Part shown: positions 15,299-23,719 of the stretch, one piece after another
Layout of the letters: each line of letters opens with the position of its first letter
Numbering within the stretch: the first letter of the stretch is position 1
Virus record (IMG/VR): IMGVR_UViG_3300044796_000038
Location: 1-46,266 of that record
Direction: 5' to 3' (one strand)
Source: a virus
Length of the DNA stretch: 46,266 bases
Position numbers and translations under genes: made by a program
Notes under the pieces: model-generated
Told to the model about the DNA's origin: nothing
Seen by the model: the letters and a program-made list of their open reading frames with translations, nothing else
The model's database searches: none

Positions 15299-17626
15299 CT
15301 AGAGTATTTGTGCTTTTTCGTAAGCGGAAGGAATGGCCGTACCTGTCAGGCCACAATCAGGGTGATCGCGCTTAATGTACAGTCTTGGCCGGGATTTTCC
15401 AAGGGGGGTCATTACATCCGAAGTGGCTCGCCCGTCGTCCAGATTGGGGTGAGGTACATATCCCATCTCAAGGAGAAGTTTTCGTCGGCCCTTGCGCGGG
15501 CATTTACTGACCATCCTGGCGCGTGTCAATAGATCGGCAAGGGAAGCGGAGTCAATCCAGCCGCCTCTAAAGCCCGGTGCGCCCTGATCGACTGCTTCCT
15601 GTACCTCTGCCGCCACCGGGGTGATGCTCTGCAAGTAGGCGTCCTGTGTGGAACTGGTGGCAGGTGCGCGGTTGCAGATACCAGCGGGGTCAAGGTCAGG
15701 GGGAATGGGCCAGTTGTCGAGGGTATTGGCTACGATGCCATAGCCGTTGTGTTTTTTAAGCCACGGCCCGAACTCGTCGAAAAATGCTTGCGTGAGGCCA
15801 TCCCGAACAAGGTCAGCGGCTGTCTGCTGCCGTGTATATAGCGGGGCGAACCGTCGTGTGTTTTCCGTAATCCGGATGCCGTCCTTGAAATTGGAAGTGA
15901 AAAAGAAGTTTGCACAAATATCAGCCATTCGTTTGTTTTTATTCTTTTCCTCTACTTCCATGCGTTCGCCGGTAATCATGGGTTTGATGATCTCCAGCTT
16001 TTCCCCATGCGGGTCGAAAAAGTCGTCAACCAGAATGACCTGTTTGTTGTCGATCCAGCCGTTGAACCGTCCGCCCAAATCCTCCGAACGAACGATATGG
16101 CAGTACACCAGCCCGATTGCGTGCATGATGCACCCGACGAGAATGCTTTTACCGTTGCCCTCTGTCCCCTGAAGATAGGGTGCCCATGTAAACTTGACCC
16201 CGGGATTCTGGACACAGGACGCGGCGAAGGCCATAAACACGGCAAGGTCACGTTCGCTGGCAAAAATCTTGCTGAGGAATTCCCGAAACAGTGAGTCGTC
16301 CCCCTTGACCCGTACAATACCGCGTGGGACGTACAGATTAACCGCGTCCCGGCCTTCAATATTCACACGGGTACCAAAGGCAAGGTCAGGCCGGAAACAG
16401 GTACGGTGGGCGCGTGGGAACAGGTAAACGCGGTTTTGGGTGAAAGCCTCCCATGCGTTTTTGGTTGTCGGGCTTCGGTCAACGAGGTCAATCGTAAACT
16501 TGAAACCGCCGTACATGACCCGGAACTGATCCTGTGTGAGTATTTCCCCGCCCGGTATCAGTATGCCGTTGTGATCCTGAATGTATGTGCAATCTTTGAA
16601 CAGCGTTTTCTGGTGTTCTATACTGCTGAAACCGTCGGCTTTTCTGGCCACCGGGTTTCCGGGTTCGACGCCTTCCTGTCTCACTTCAGGCAATACGAAT
16701 GGCGGTGAGGTACAGGAATCACAAGCCTTGATGATAGTCGGAATCAGATACCCGTCCTCGCGTTTCCATTTCTCGCGGACGAGTTTTGACTGTTTCATGA
16801 GGCGCAAGACGCGCTCGCCGTCCTTGCCTGTCATCCATGCGAGGAACCCGGCGAGGGCAATATCCACAGTGGAATCGTCGATGTTCCCGTCAGACTTTGA
16901 ATAGTTTTTTGCCAGTACCGTCGTATTGTTTTCCCATAAGTCTCGGAACAGCGCCTTGCCCGTGAACACAGAAGCGTCTTTCATTCTGAGTGCGTGCTGT
17001 ATGAGGGCGTCGTCGTCGGTATGCCCGCGCCAGCCTTCGCACGGTTCGCTGGTCAGCACCCCCGTAGCTGTTCCCGGTTTGTCCCCGGTTCGTGGTGCGA
17101 AGTGTTCGCGTGCCGTAACCGCAAGGGCGGCAGTGCAATCTGTGAGTGCGTTTCCTGTCCCGTGGGTGCCAGTGAGCGCGACGAACCGGCCATGGAAATA
17201 AAGCTCCAGGCCGCTGCCGGGTTTTCCTTTGTTTACGTGTTCAGGGATAACAGAGTACGACCCAATAATGTGAAGGCCGCGCTCACTGGCTGAAACTTCC
17301 GTATACGCCCCGGGATACGACGCATACAGGTTCGTTGCAACGTCCGACCATTTGTCGTCATGGTAGGCGTTATCAATATCAATGAAAAAAAACGGGTCTT
17401 TTTCGGTAAACACAAATCCCACATCGTATCCCGCACCCAGTCGATTGGCGTGTGCATTGGCGGTATCGAAATCCATCCATGCCTTGTCGTCGAGATGATT
17501 CGTGTTTCGTAGCGTCACAGGGTCAACCGGTACCTTGTCTTTTTTTCCTTCTGTTCCCTTTCTGTTCCTTAGTTCGTAGACAATAAACTGACGGTATGCA
17601 ATCAAGCCCTGTGGCCGCAATTCCAT
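15299..17626 (-). CDS. Primase-polymerase with SF3-type helicase domain (NrS-1/D5-like)
   Basis: This 775-residue protein joins an archaeo-eukaryotic primase domain to a helicase. The N-terminal 200 residues hold FFIDIDNAY at 80-88 (Asp83 and Asp85, the metal-binding pair), SERGLHIIG near 125 and GLELYFHGRFVALTG near 150-165, the three primase motifs of the NrS-1 type. Around 485-493 is the Walker A GTEGNGKS, and near 525 QVILVDDFF as Walker B, typical of D5/SF3 hexameric helicases. It would prime and unwind DNA at the phage fork. It is the last gene of the leftward replication unit and ends at the large dyad. Leader GGGAAAACCAAAA precedes the ATG. Confidence 0.9.
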   Translation of the reverse strand: MELRPQGLIAYRQFIVYELRNRKGTEGKKDKVPVDPVTLRNTNHLDDKAWMDFDTANAHANRLGAGYDVGFVFTEKDPFFFIDIDNAYHDDKWSDVATNLYASYPGAYTEVSASERGLHIIGSYSVIPEHVNKGKPGSGLELYFHGRFVALTGTHGTGNALTDCTAALAVTAREHFAPRTGDKPGTATGVLTSEPCEGWRGHTDDDALIQHALRMKDASVFTGKALFRDLWENNTTVLAKNYSKSDGNIDDSTVDIALAGFLAWMTGKDGERVLRLMKQSKLVREKWKREDGYLIPTIIKACDSCTSPPFVLPEVRQEGVEPGNPVARKADGFSSIEHQKTLFKDCTYIQDHNGILIPGGEILTQDQFRVMYGGFKFTIDLVDRSPTTKNAWEAFTQNRVYLFPRAHRTCFRPDLAFGTRVNIEGRDAVNLYVPRGIVRVKGDDSLFREFLSKIFASERDLAVFMAFAASCVQNPGVKFTWAPYLQGTEGNGKSILVGCIMHAIGLVYCHIVRSEDLGGRFNGWIDNKQVILVDDFFDPHGEKLEIIKPMITGERMEVEEKNKNKRMADICANFFFTSNFKDGIRITENTRRFAPLYTRQQTAADLVRDGLTQAFFDEFGPWLKKHNGYGIVANTLDNWPIPPDLDPAGICNRAPATSSTQDAYLQSITPVAAEVQEAVDQGAPGFRGGWIDSASLADLLTRARMVSKCPRKGRRKLLLEMGYVPHPNLDDGRATSDVMTPLGKSRPRLYIKRDHPDCGLTGTAIPSAYEKAQIL

Positions 17627-17645
17627 TTTTGGTTTTCCCGAGTGG

Positions 17646-17972
17646 TTAGAAAGTCTTTAGATACTCGATTGCCTTCTGTTTCAATTCCGGTTTGATCCGT
17701 TTGAAACGCGGTTCTTTCGCGGCGATTCCTTCCGCAATAATCGGGATAACTTCCCGACGAATTGCAGCGTTAAGTATATCGCGCCGCAGGTGGCCAATGG
17801 AGAGGAAATACTTTGATACAAGCGCGGTTGAGCATCCGACCTGTTCAGCGATCATTTTCCGTTTCAAATTACGGTATCCGTATTTTACGGCCATTTCAAT
17901 TGCAATCTCGAATAGCTGTTTCTTTCTTTGTGCCACGTCATCGATTCGTATGCGTTTCTTTTTGTCTGTCAT
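17646..17972 (-). CDS. Short TetR-like HTH regulator
   Basis: The 108-residue product has the N-terminal TetR pattern: LFEIAIEMAVKYGYRNLKRK, then MIAEQVGCSTALVSKYF as the helix-turn-helix, then HLRRDILNAAIRR. Typical TetR proteins are near 200 residues with a large ligand-binding half, which is missing here; the remaining 45 residues are short and basic. It probably binds DNA and regulates phage transcription. Its start overlaps the stop of the upstream gene as ATGA, so it belongs to the helicase-primase unit. Confidence 0.8.
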   Translation of the reverse strand: MTDKKKRIRIDDVAQRKKQLFEIAIEMAVKYGYRNLKRKMIAEQVGCSTALVSKYFLSIGHLRRDILNAAIRREVIPIIAEGIAAKEPRFKRIKPELKQKAIEYLKTF

Positions 17973-18172
17973 TTATATTGCCGTCCTGCCTGAGACTTTT
18001 TAAGTGTTCCGATTATTATATTTATACATTCGTGACAGCTTTCTGTTTCAGACGACATTGCGCCGTTCAGTGCTGCCGCATCAATCGTTTTCAAACAGGC
18101 GTCACCTGCCCCGATAATTTCCCCGCACCAGCTTTTCGTTTCGTCATGTATTTTTCTAATGTGGTTAATCAT
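17969..18172 (-). CDS. Small Cys-containing protein, unknown function
   Basis: The 67-residue product (MINHIRKIHDETKSWCGEII at its start) is helical with cysteines at SWCGE, DACLK and SCHEC. No family is recognised. The first base of its ATG is the last base of the upstream stop, and its own stop overlaps the next start, showing full coupling between nuclease and regulator genes. The cysteines might bind metal, but the spacing fits no known finger. Confidence 0.7.
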   Translation of the reverse strand: MINHIRKIHDETKSWCGEIIGAGDACLKTIDAAALNGAMSSETESCHECINIIIGTLKKSQAGRQYK

Positions 18173-18648
18173 TATATTGTTCCTTCCCCAGTTGCGAATC
18201 CTGCGTCACCCCCGAGGGATATAATCAACTCTATCCATGCAAGCTGTGCGCGTTCCCGGTCTGTTCCCGAGTATGTCCATTTTCCGTTTTTTACTTCACG
18301 ACTCAAAAACTGACCTATAACAATTCCCGTCATGTCTGCTGTGATTTTCACAGGTCTAATGCCGATCAGGTCGGCGGACTTGACCACGCGATTCATGTTT
18401 GCGCTGTCGTTCGCCAGACCGTAACGGAGGAAACCACCCTCGGGCGTGTTTGTTGCCCCGACGTTGTTTCGCCATAGCCTGCACCCTTTCTGTGATGCTT
18501 CCAGACGCACCCGCGCCTGTACTCCGTTTTCTGAAACCCCAGCCGCCTGAAGGAAACGCGAACGTGCCGCGAGGCCAAGCCACACTTTTAATTCATCAAG
18601 TGCGAGGTCGGAGATATTCCACTTTCTTGCCCATTGATCTATTACCAT
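18172..18648 (-). CDS. VRR-NUC-like nuclease
   Basis: The 158-residue product matches the pattern of VRR-NUC (PD-(D/E)XK) nucleases: RLWRNNVGA at about 60, a Gly-rich stretch, SADLIGIRP near 92 with the catalytic Asp, GQFLSREVKNGKW with the Glu and Lys at about 115-125, and ERAQLAWIELIISLGGDAGFA at the end. Phage VRR-NUC proteins are thought to cut branched DNA such as Holliday junctions. It stands between the SF2 helicase and the primase in a replication/recombination unit. The catalytic assignment is inferred from the motif pattern. Confidence 0.82.
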   Translation of the reverse strand: MVIDQWARKWNISDLALDELKVWLGLAARSRFLQAAGVSENGVQARVRLEASQKGCRLWRNNVGATNTPEGGFLRYGLANDSANMNRVVKSADLIGIRPVKITADMTGIVIGQFLSREVKNGKWTYSGTDRERAQLAWIELIISLGGDAGFATGEGTI

Positions 18649-18678
18649 TCGCGCGTCCCTGCCTTTGATCCGACAACC

Positions 18679-20301
18679 CTACCCCTGATTTGACAGCGCA
18701 GTCAATAGTTTTTCTTTAAGCTCGTTTGCCTCACGCGCCCCTAATGTCTGGGCCGTCATAATGTCAATACCAAAACGAAAATAAAATCTCTTGAGTATCT
18801 CCGAATCACTACATCCGGACGTATGTAAATATCCTGCCCACTGCGCGATTGTGTCCCTGAGCGCCCCCTGTGCCTGTTGCCGTTCATGGTGTCGTTTGCC
18901 TACGGCAAGCTGGGCGATCGCTGATAGCCCTTGTGGGATTTTCGCCATACCGTCGATACGATTTATCTCACCCCGGAGCGCGGCGAGCGCGTCGGCGTCC
19001 AATTCCAGCAAGTCGCCGTCCACCTGTTCGGGAGTGGAACGGGCACGGGCCACTGGTTTGAATCCGCACACTGGACATGACGACCGGGTGCGCTGGTACA
19101 CCGTGAAGCATTGCGGATTGAGACAGGTCGTCACGGGGAACTCGTCCAGAGGCTTGCCACGGGTGCGCCTGTCCCGTCGGTCGAGCGACCACACGCGCGG
19201 GGCGTCCGGCAGCCCATGGCGCATGACGTTACCGACGTGATCAATGACAATGGCGTGTTTCTTGCCAGCGAGGGGGCGCAGGGCACGCCCGAACGCCTGA
19301 CTGTACAGGGCGAAACTGTGCGTCGGACGGGCAAAACTGACGACCTGAATGGCGGGAACGTCCACCCCCTCGCCCAGCAAATCGACGTTGACCAGTTGCC
19401 TGATTTCCCCGGCCCGGAAGCGTCGCATTATCGACGCCCGCAACAGGTCGGGGGTTTTGGCGGTGACGACTTCGGCGACCACCCCGGCGGCATTGAACGC
19501 CTGTGCTATGTCGCACGCGGCCTCGACGGACACGGCAAACGTCACCCCGGACAGGCCGGGAGCGATCCGGAGGTAATGGGCCACCACGTCCCCGGTAATG
19601 TGTGACTCCCCGACGGCGGCCCGCAGGGGTTTCGGGCTGAAGTCGCCGCCCAATGCCAGCGGTACGTTTGCGAGGTCAAGGTCGCTCGGGGGTGCAAATA
19701 TACGGTAGTCGGTCAGGTATCCCATACTGATCAGGTCGCGCATGGTCGGGCCGGTAATCAACACATCGCACACCCCGTCGGCATGTCGGCCCAGGCCCTT
19801 GCCGTCCAGCCGGAGGGGTGTCGCCGTCGGGTACAGGCCCCGGGCGTTCGGGAACATTTCGGCAGCCCGTCCCCATTGGCTTTTCTTTGTGCAATGGTGG
19901 CCCTCGTCCTGCACCACCAGCCGGATTTCCCGCAGCCATGGTGTCGCCGGGTCTATCCTGACGAGGGTTGCCACCCCCGCGACGCGCACCTGTGAATGGG
20001 GGTCGTACCACGACCGGCCCAGCTCGGCCATGTGGATCGAAACGATTTCCCGAATGGATGATTTCGGCGCAAGTATATTGTGTCGGATTCCGTAACGTGC
20101 CAAAGTCAGGGAAATCTGACTGACCAATTCAACCCGGTGGGCAATAGCGATTGCGCCCCCAGTACAGGCCGCCAGTACATGACAGAAAACAACCGTCTTT
20201 CCCGCGCCGGTGGCCATCTGTACCATGACATTCTGTGCGCCAGCATCCCACGCGGAATAAATATCGTTCACGACTTTCTGTTGGTACTCCCTCAATTCCA
20301 T
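18679..20301 (-). CDS. SF2 DNA/RNA helicase (DEGH box) with zinc-ribbon-like C-terminus
   Basis: This 540-residue ATP-dependent helicase has the Walker A MATGAGKT at 29-36, the DEGH box at 132-135, PTATPLRLDGKG as motif III region, and QAFGRALRP as motif VI. Near residues 390-415 are two CxxC-type pairs (CLNPQC and CPVC) forming a probable zinc ribbon. The architecture resembles UvsW/RecG-like or SSL2-like phage helicases that remodel forks or annealed strands. It is the first gene of the leftward unit, with its own promoter at 20328-20356 and AGGAAATC before the ATG. Confidence 0.9.
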   Translation of the reverse strand: MELREYQQKVVNDIYSAWDAGAQNVMVQMATGAGKTVVFCHVLAACTGGAIAIAHRVELVSQISLTLARYGIRHNILAPKSSIREIVSIHMAELGRSWYDPHSQVRVAGVATLVRIDPATPWLREIRLVVQDEGHHCTKKSQWGRAAEMFPNARGLYPTATPLRLDGKGLGRHADGVCDVLITGPTMRDLISMGYLTDYRIFAPPSDLDLANVPLALGGDFSPKPLRAAVGESHITGDVVAHYLRIAPGLSGVTFAVSVEAACDIAQAFNAAGVVAEVVTAKTPDLLRASIMRRFRAGEIRQLVNVDLLGEGVDVPAIQVVSFARPTHSFALYSQAFGRALRPLAGKKHAIVIDHVGNVMRHGLPDAPRVWSLDRRDRRTRGKPLDEFPVTTCLNPQCFTVYQRTRSSCPVCGFKPVARARSTPEQVDGDLLELDADALAALRGEINRIDGMAKIPQGLSAIAQLAVGKRHHERQQAQGALRDTIAQWAGYLHTSGCSDSEILKRFYFRFGIDIMTAQTLGAREANELKEKLLTALSNQG

Positions 20302-20313
20302 GATGATTTCCTA

Positions 20314-20343
20314 TTGACTGGGCGGTCATTATGTCGTTATGAT
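20314..20343 (+). promoter_or_regulatory. Rightward promoter for the replication genes at 20379
   Basis: TTGACT at 20314-20319 and TATGAT at 20338-20343 are separated by 18 bases and point into the plus-strand unit. The promoter overlaps the divergent leftward promoter. Confidence 0.65.
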
Positions 20344-20356
20344 TTCCAACCGTCAA
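20328..20356 (-). promoter_or_regulatory. Leftward promoter for the helicase-primase genes
   Basis: Read on the minus strand, TTGACG (20356-20351) and CATAAT (20333-20328) are separated by 17 bases, followed 27 bases later by the helicase ATG. Its -10 box lies between the -35 and -10 boxes of the opposite promoter. Confidence 0.7.
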
Positions 20357-20378
20357 CCAATCCCGGGACTAAAAAACA

Positions 20379-21089
20379 ATGATCGAAATACGCATAACCG
20401 ACCCTCATTTAATGGACGCCGTTGTACTTCTTCGGACGGCTGAGTACCTGACTGGGCTGGCACAAAAACAGGATTATCCAGTATTGAAAGACCCGTACGG
20501 CCCGGTCGAAACGTCCGAACCTGAACCGGAAGCACCCCCGGTCGCCGCACCGTGTCCACCATCGATGCCACCAGCACCACTGCCGCCCTGTACGACATTG
20601 CCACCATCACCCATTCCCGCCGTTTCCCCGACATTCCCCGCAGCGAAGGGAACCGGCGGAGTGATTATTGACATACCCCCTACGGAAATTAACACGGAGG
20701 TTGACGCCCGTGGGATGCCGTGGGACGCACGCATCCATTCCCGAACGAAAAGCAAGACAGCCGCCGGGAACTGGAAGGCGCAGCGAGGCATAGCCCCGTC
20801 ACTTGTCAAGCAAATTGAAACCGAATCGGGTATAAATCCGACCGAACCGGTCAAGAAACCGGAGGACGTATTCAAACAGGCGCAGGCCATCGAGGAAGCC
20901 GAAAACCCGTTTCCGAAATTCATGTCTGACGTGACTGCCCTTGCGAACACAGGAAAAATCGGATTCCGTCGGGTGATAGAACTCGTCCAGTCGTGTGGCG
21001 TTCCCAACATCGCATCTGTATCCGCACGCCCTGACCTAATCCCCGAAATCATGGCGAAAATTCAGGACGACATGGCCGGTGCTGCATGA
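20379..21089 (+). CDS. Pro-rich protein next to Cas4-like nuclease, unknown function
   Basis: The 236-residue product has a short helical N-terminus, a very Pro-rich linker at about 45-90, then a conserved-looking segment GMPWDARIHSRTKSK at about 110-125 and a C-terminal helical domain ending LIPEIMAKIQDD. Proteins with a PWDxRIH motif are common in phage replication clusters beside DUF2800 nucleases, but I know no proven function. Its stop overlaps the nuclease start as ATGA, implying a joint role in DNA processing or recombination. Confidence 0.75.
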   Translation: MIEIRITDPHLMDAVVLLRTAEYLTGLAQKQDYPVLKDPYGPVETSEPEPEAPPVAAPCPPSMPPAPLPPCTTLPPSPIPAVSPTFPAAKGTGGVIIDIPPTEINTEVDARGMPWDARIHSRTKSKTAAGNWKAQRGIAPSLVKQIETESGINPTEPVKKPEDVFKQAQAIEEAENPFPKFMSDVTALANTGKIGFRRVIELVQSCGVPNIASVSARPDLIPEIMAKIQDDMAGAA

Positions 21090-22171
21090 CTGGCCACGCA
21101 CGCCTCGCGCCGTCGTCTGCTGGCCGCCGGATGGTATGCCCGGGCAGTCTTGCACTAGAAGAAAAATACAAGACAGAAGACCAGTCGCCCGCCGCTCGGG
21201 AAGGTTCACACGCGCACGAGGTCGCCCGAAGACTGCTGGAAGGCGGCCTTATCTGTATGGAACCGCAGGACATGATAGACGGCGCGAACCTGTACCGGGA
21301 TCACGTCCGCTCGATTGTCGGTGATGCCGTCCTGCATATCGAGGAACGCGTCAACGTACCGCTGGTGCATCCTGAGTGCTGGGGAACGCCCGACCTGTGG
21401 GCTTTGGTATGGTGGCAGGAAATACCGACACTGCATGTCTGGGATTATAAATTCGGGTATGGGCCGGTCGAGGTATACCAGAACTGGCAATTGCTAACGT
21501 ATGCCGCCGGTATAGTGGGAGAACTGAAAGATGCTCCTGTATCTGTCCATTTGCATATTGTCCAGCCCCGCGCATGGCACCGTGACGGGCCGATTCGTAC
21601 ATGGGTCATTAGTAATCAAATACTCTTTGAATATATCGCCAGGCTTCAGCAATCGGAATTCCTCGCCTTGCAGCCTGATGCACCGTGCATACCTTCGATC
21701 GAATGCACACACTGCACCGCCCGTCATGCCTGTAGTGCCCTCCAACGACGGGGACTGGCCTTCGCAGATTTGAGCGCGGAGACTGTGCCGCTTGAACTGA
21801 CGCCCAGCCAGACGGGGAACGAACTTCGGATATTGCATCACGCGGCGAAACTGCTGGATGCCCGGATAACCGGACTCGAAGAACAGGCCCGGTCAATGCT
21901 GGCGAACGGAAAGCGCGTGCCGCACTACCGCATGGAACCGGGCATGGGGCGTGAGATTTGGAAACGGCCAGTATCCGAAGTCGTCATGCTGGGCGAAATG
22001 CTGGACGTACATCTAAAAAAGCCTGCCGAACTCATTACCCCGAAACAGGCAGTCAAGGCAGGGATTCCCCGGGAAGTGGTCAACCAGTATTCGGAGCAAC
22101 AGAAAGGCGCACTGAAGCTGGTACCGGACGACGGGAGCAACGCAAGGAAAATATTTAATGCCGACGTATGA
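21086..22171 (+). CDS. Cas4/RecB-like nuclease, DUF2800
   Basis: This 361-residue protein has the PD-(D/E)XK motifs of the RecB/Cas4 group: REGSHAHEVAR at 38-48, GTPDLW at 100-105 (Asp103), HVWDYKFGYG at 117-126 (Asp120, Lys122) and QNWQLLTYA at 132-140. Cysteines at 18 and at 201, 207, 210 and 216 resemble the iron-sulfur cluster layout of Cas4 and AddB. It would act as an exonuclease in phage recombination or replication. It is coupled to the preceding Pro-rich gene and followed within the same unit by small genes and the ssDNA-binding protein. Confidence 0.88.
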   Translation: MTGHARLAPSSAGRRMVCPGSLALEEKYKTEDQSPAAREGSHAHEVARRLLEGGLICMEPQDMIDGANLYRDHVRSIVGDAVLHIEERVNVPLVHPECWGTPDLWALVWWQEIPTLHVWDYKFGYGPVEVYQNWQLLTYAAGIVGELKDAPVSVHLHIVQPRAWHRDGPIRTWVISNQILFEYIARLQQSEFLALQPDAPCIPSIECTHCTARHACSALQRRGLAFADLSAETVPLELTPSQTGNELRILHHAAKLLDARITGLEEQARSMLANGKRVPHYRMEPGMGREIWKRPVSEVVMLGEMLDVHLKKPAELITPKQAVKAGIPREVVNQYSEQQKGALKLVPDDGSNARKIFNADV

Positions 22172-22343
22172 GGTAACCGGATCGATACTGACTTCCCTGC
22201 GAACCAGATTCGTTATAACGACGGAAAGCGAGGACGATATTGACGACGTGCTGAATGACGCAATCAGAAATTCAGTCAGCATGGTCGAAGGATCGACCCT
22301 CGCGTTCGCGGTTGAAAAAATCGAACAGATAGAGGTGCAATGA
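22158..22343 (+). CDS. Small protein, unknown function
   Basis: The 61-residue product starts at ATG inside the last codons of the nuclease gene, 14 bases of overlap. It alternates a beta segment (TYEVTGSILTSLRTRFVITT) with an acidic helix (ESEDDIDDVLNDA) and a final strand. No family is recognised. Overlap and codon pattern support it as real. Confidence 0.7.
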   Translation: MPTYEVTGSILTSLRTRFVITTESEDDIDDVLNDAIRNSVSMVEGSTLAFAVEKIEQIEVQ

Positions 22344-22344
22344 T

Positions 22345-22491
22345 ATGTTTGAATGGCTAACGTGTTTATTGTATGGACATGTGTTCAACATGAACGACGT
22401 GCGGCGAGTATGGAAGAATGAAAAAAGCCCGGGCGTTCTTCAGGCGTGGTGCAAACGCTGTGAAAAATACAGGAAATTAAAGGATATTTAG
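22345..22491 (+). CDS. 48-residue CxxC protein
   Basis: ATG at 22345, with GAGGTG about ten bases ahead, opens a 48-residue frame. It holds LTCLLYGHVFN near the start and AWCKRCEKY near the end; the CxxC pair with an upstream Cys and His suggests a small zinc-binding fold, as in many short phage proteins that begin with a membrane- or CxxGH-like motif. The stop is four bases before a promoter -35 box. Function is unknown. Confidence 0.65.
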   Translation: MFEWLTCLLYGHVFNMNDVRRVWKNEKSPGVLQAWCKRCEKYRKLKDI

Positions 22492-22494
22492 CTA

Positions 22495-22523
22495 TTGACT
22501 CGCGGGTAACTGTTGATTATCAT
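22495..22523 (+). promoter_or_regulatory. Promoter for the ssDNA-binding protein gene
   Basis: TTGACT at 22495-22500 and TATCAT at 22518-22523 are 17 bases apart, 34 bases before the ATG at 22557. The upstream context CTATTGACT is shared with the promoter at 20314. Confidence 0.75.
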
Positions 22524-22556
22524 CCATAGAAATTCAACCATAGCAGGGAATAAAAA

Positions 22557-23411
22557 ATGAGTAACCGTACTGACCTATTGACTCCAATCGGAAGACTGGT
22601 ACAGGGATCACTTTACGAACCGAAAACCACGGACGCCGAAAACAAGCCTCTCATATACAAGACCGGCCCGAACGCCGGACAGCCCAGAGTGGAATACTAT
22701 TTTGCTCTTGCCGTGCCTAAAGGAACGGAACAGCACTGGAACCAGACCGAATGGGGTGGCAAGATTTGGGCAGTGGGTCAGGCTGGGTTCCCGAATGGTC
22801 AGGCAAACAGCCCGGCGTTCGCCTGGAAAATAACCGACGGTGACAGCACGATTCCGAACCGCGTCGGAAAGAAACCGTGCGATTTTGAAGGGTATGCGGG
22901 CCACTGGATTCTGAAGTTTTCCGGCGGGTTTGCCCCGAACATCTATAACGCCGACGGCACCCAGCAATTACTCGAACCGAACCACGTCAACCTCGGCGAC
23001 TACATACAGGTGTACGGAAACGTAGCCGACAACGAAAGCCAGCAACAGCCCGGTGTGTATCTTAACCATTCAATGGTCGCGTTCGCCGGTTACGGTACCA
23101 GAATATTCATGGGCGCCGATCCGAAGTCGGTCGGATTCGGTAACGCCCCGTTACCCCCGGGAGCAAGCGCCACGCCATTGCCACAGGGGTTCAACCCGGC
23201 AACGCCCACCCCAGCCCCGACGCCACCGGCCACCGCGCCAGCGCCCTACCCGCAAATACTCACACCGGGCACGCCGCCGATGCCACCCGCACCCCCGGCA
23301 GCACCAGCCCGTGTGATGCTTCCAGCCGCGCAGGGTGCTACCTATGAGTCATTAATCGCGGCAGGCTGGACAGACGGTTTGCTGGTACAACATGGAATGA
23401 TGCAACCCTGA
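22557..23411 (+). CDS. ssDNA-binding protein, DUF2815-like
   Basis: This 284-residue protein matches the pattern of phage DUF2815 single-stranded DNA-binding proteins (OB fold): an opening TPIGRLVQGSLYEPK, an aromatic-rich EYYFALAVPKGTEQHW, then PNHVNLGDYIQVYGNVA and KSVGFGNAP. The last 90 residues are a Pro/Ala-rich linker and a short conserved tip (ATYESLIAAGWTDGLLVQHG). It would coat ssDNA at the fork. It has its own promoter, in keeping with a need for high amounts, and sits between the nuclease and polymerase genes. Confidence 0.82.
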   Translation: MSNRTDLLTPIGRLVQGSLYEPKTTDAENKPLIYKTGPNAGQPRVEYYFALAVPKGTEQHWNQTEWGGKIWAVGQAGFPNGQANSPAFAWKITDGDSTIPNRVGKKPCDFEGYAGHWILKFSGGFAPNIYNADGTQQLLEPNHVNLGDYIQVYGNVADNESQQQPGVYLNHSMVAFAGYGTRIFMGADPKSVGFGNAPLPPGASATPLPQGFNPATPTPAPTPPATAPAPYPQILTPGTPPMPPAPPAAPARVMLPAAQGATYESLIAAGWTDGLLVQHGMMQP

Positions 23412-23545
23412 GTTAATGGCCGACGATACTGGCGAAATGTGCCCTAGAAGGGCCGGAAGGGTAAAGCCGTTGACGCGCAAAACGGTGTGTACCGACCTAC
23501 ACTGGGAAAATAGGCCACCATTTTGGAAACGACGGAGGTGTCGAA

Positions 23546-23719
23546 ATGTCTCTACGGATTGGCGACAAGGTAAAAACTTACGACAAGAATGGCCCAGAGG
23601 AACACGGGCATATAGTCGATATAAAATGGAACATGATCAAGGTCGCGTTCCCCAATGAACACAGGTGGATAGATTCCCGGTATGTCAATCACGATTCCCC
23701 CTCCGCCCCCAAAACTTGA
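23546..23719 (+). CDS. Small SH3/KOW-like protein
   Basis: ATG at 23546 is preceded by GGAGGTG, one of the best ribosome sites in the window. The 57-residue product reads RIGDKVKTYDKNGPEEHGHI and on through VAFPNEHRWIDSRYV, a small beta-barrel pattern similar to SH3/KOW-type modules. It overlaps the polymerase start by 38 bases. The 23412-23545 gap before it holds no convincing gene. Function is unknown; a partner of the polymerase is conceivable. Confidence 0.72.
   Translation: MSLRIGDKVKTYDKNGPEEHGHIVDIKWNMIKVAFPNEHRWIDSRYVNHDSPSAPKT

Noticed and set aside
23416-23658. 80-residue plus-strand frame
   Set aside because: It is Arg/Trp rich, unlike a natural protein, and most of it is a shadow of the well-supported gene at 23546.
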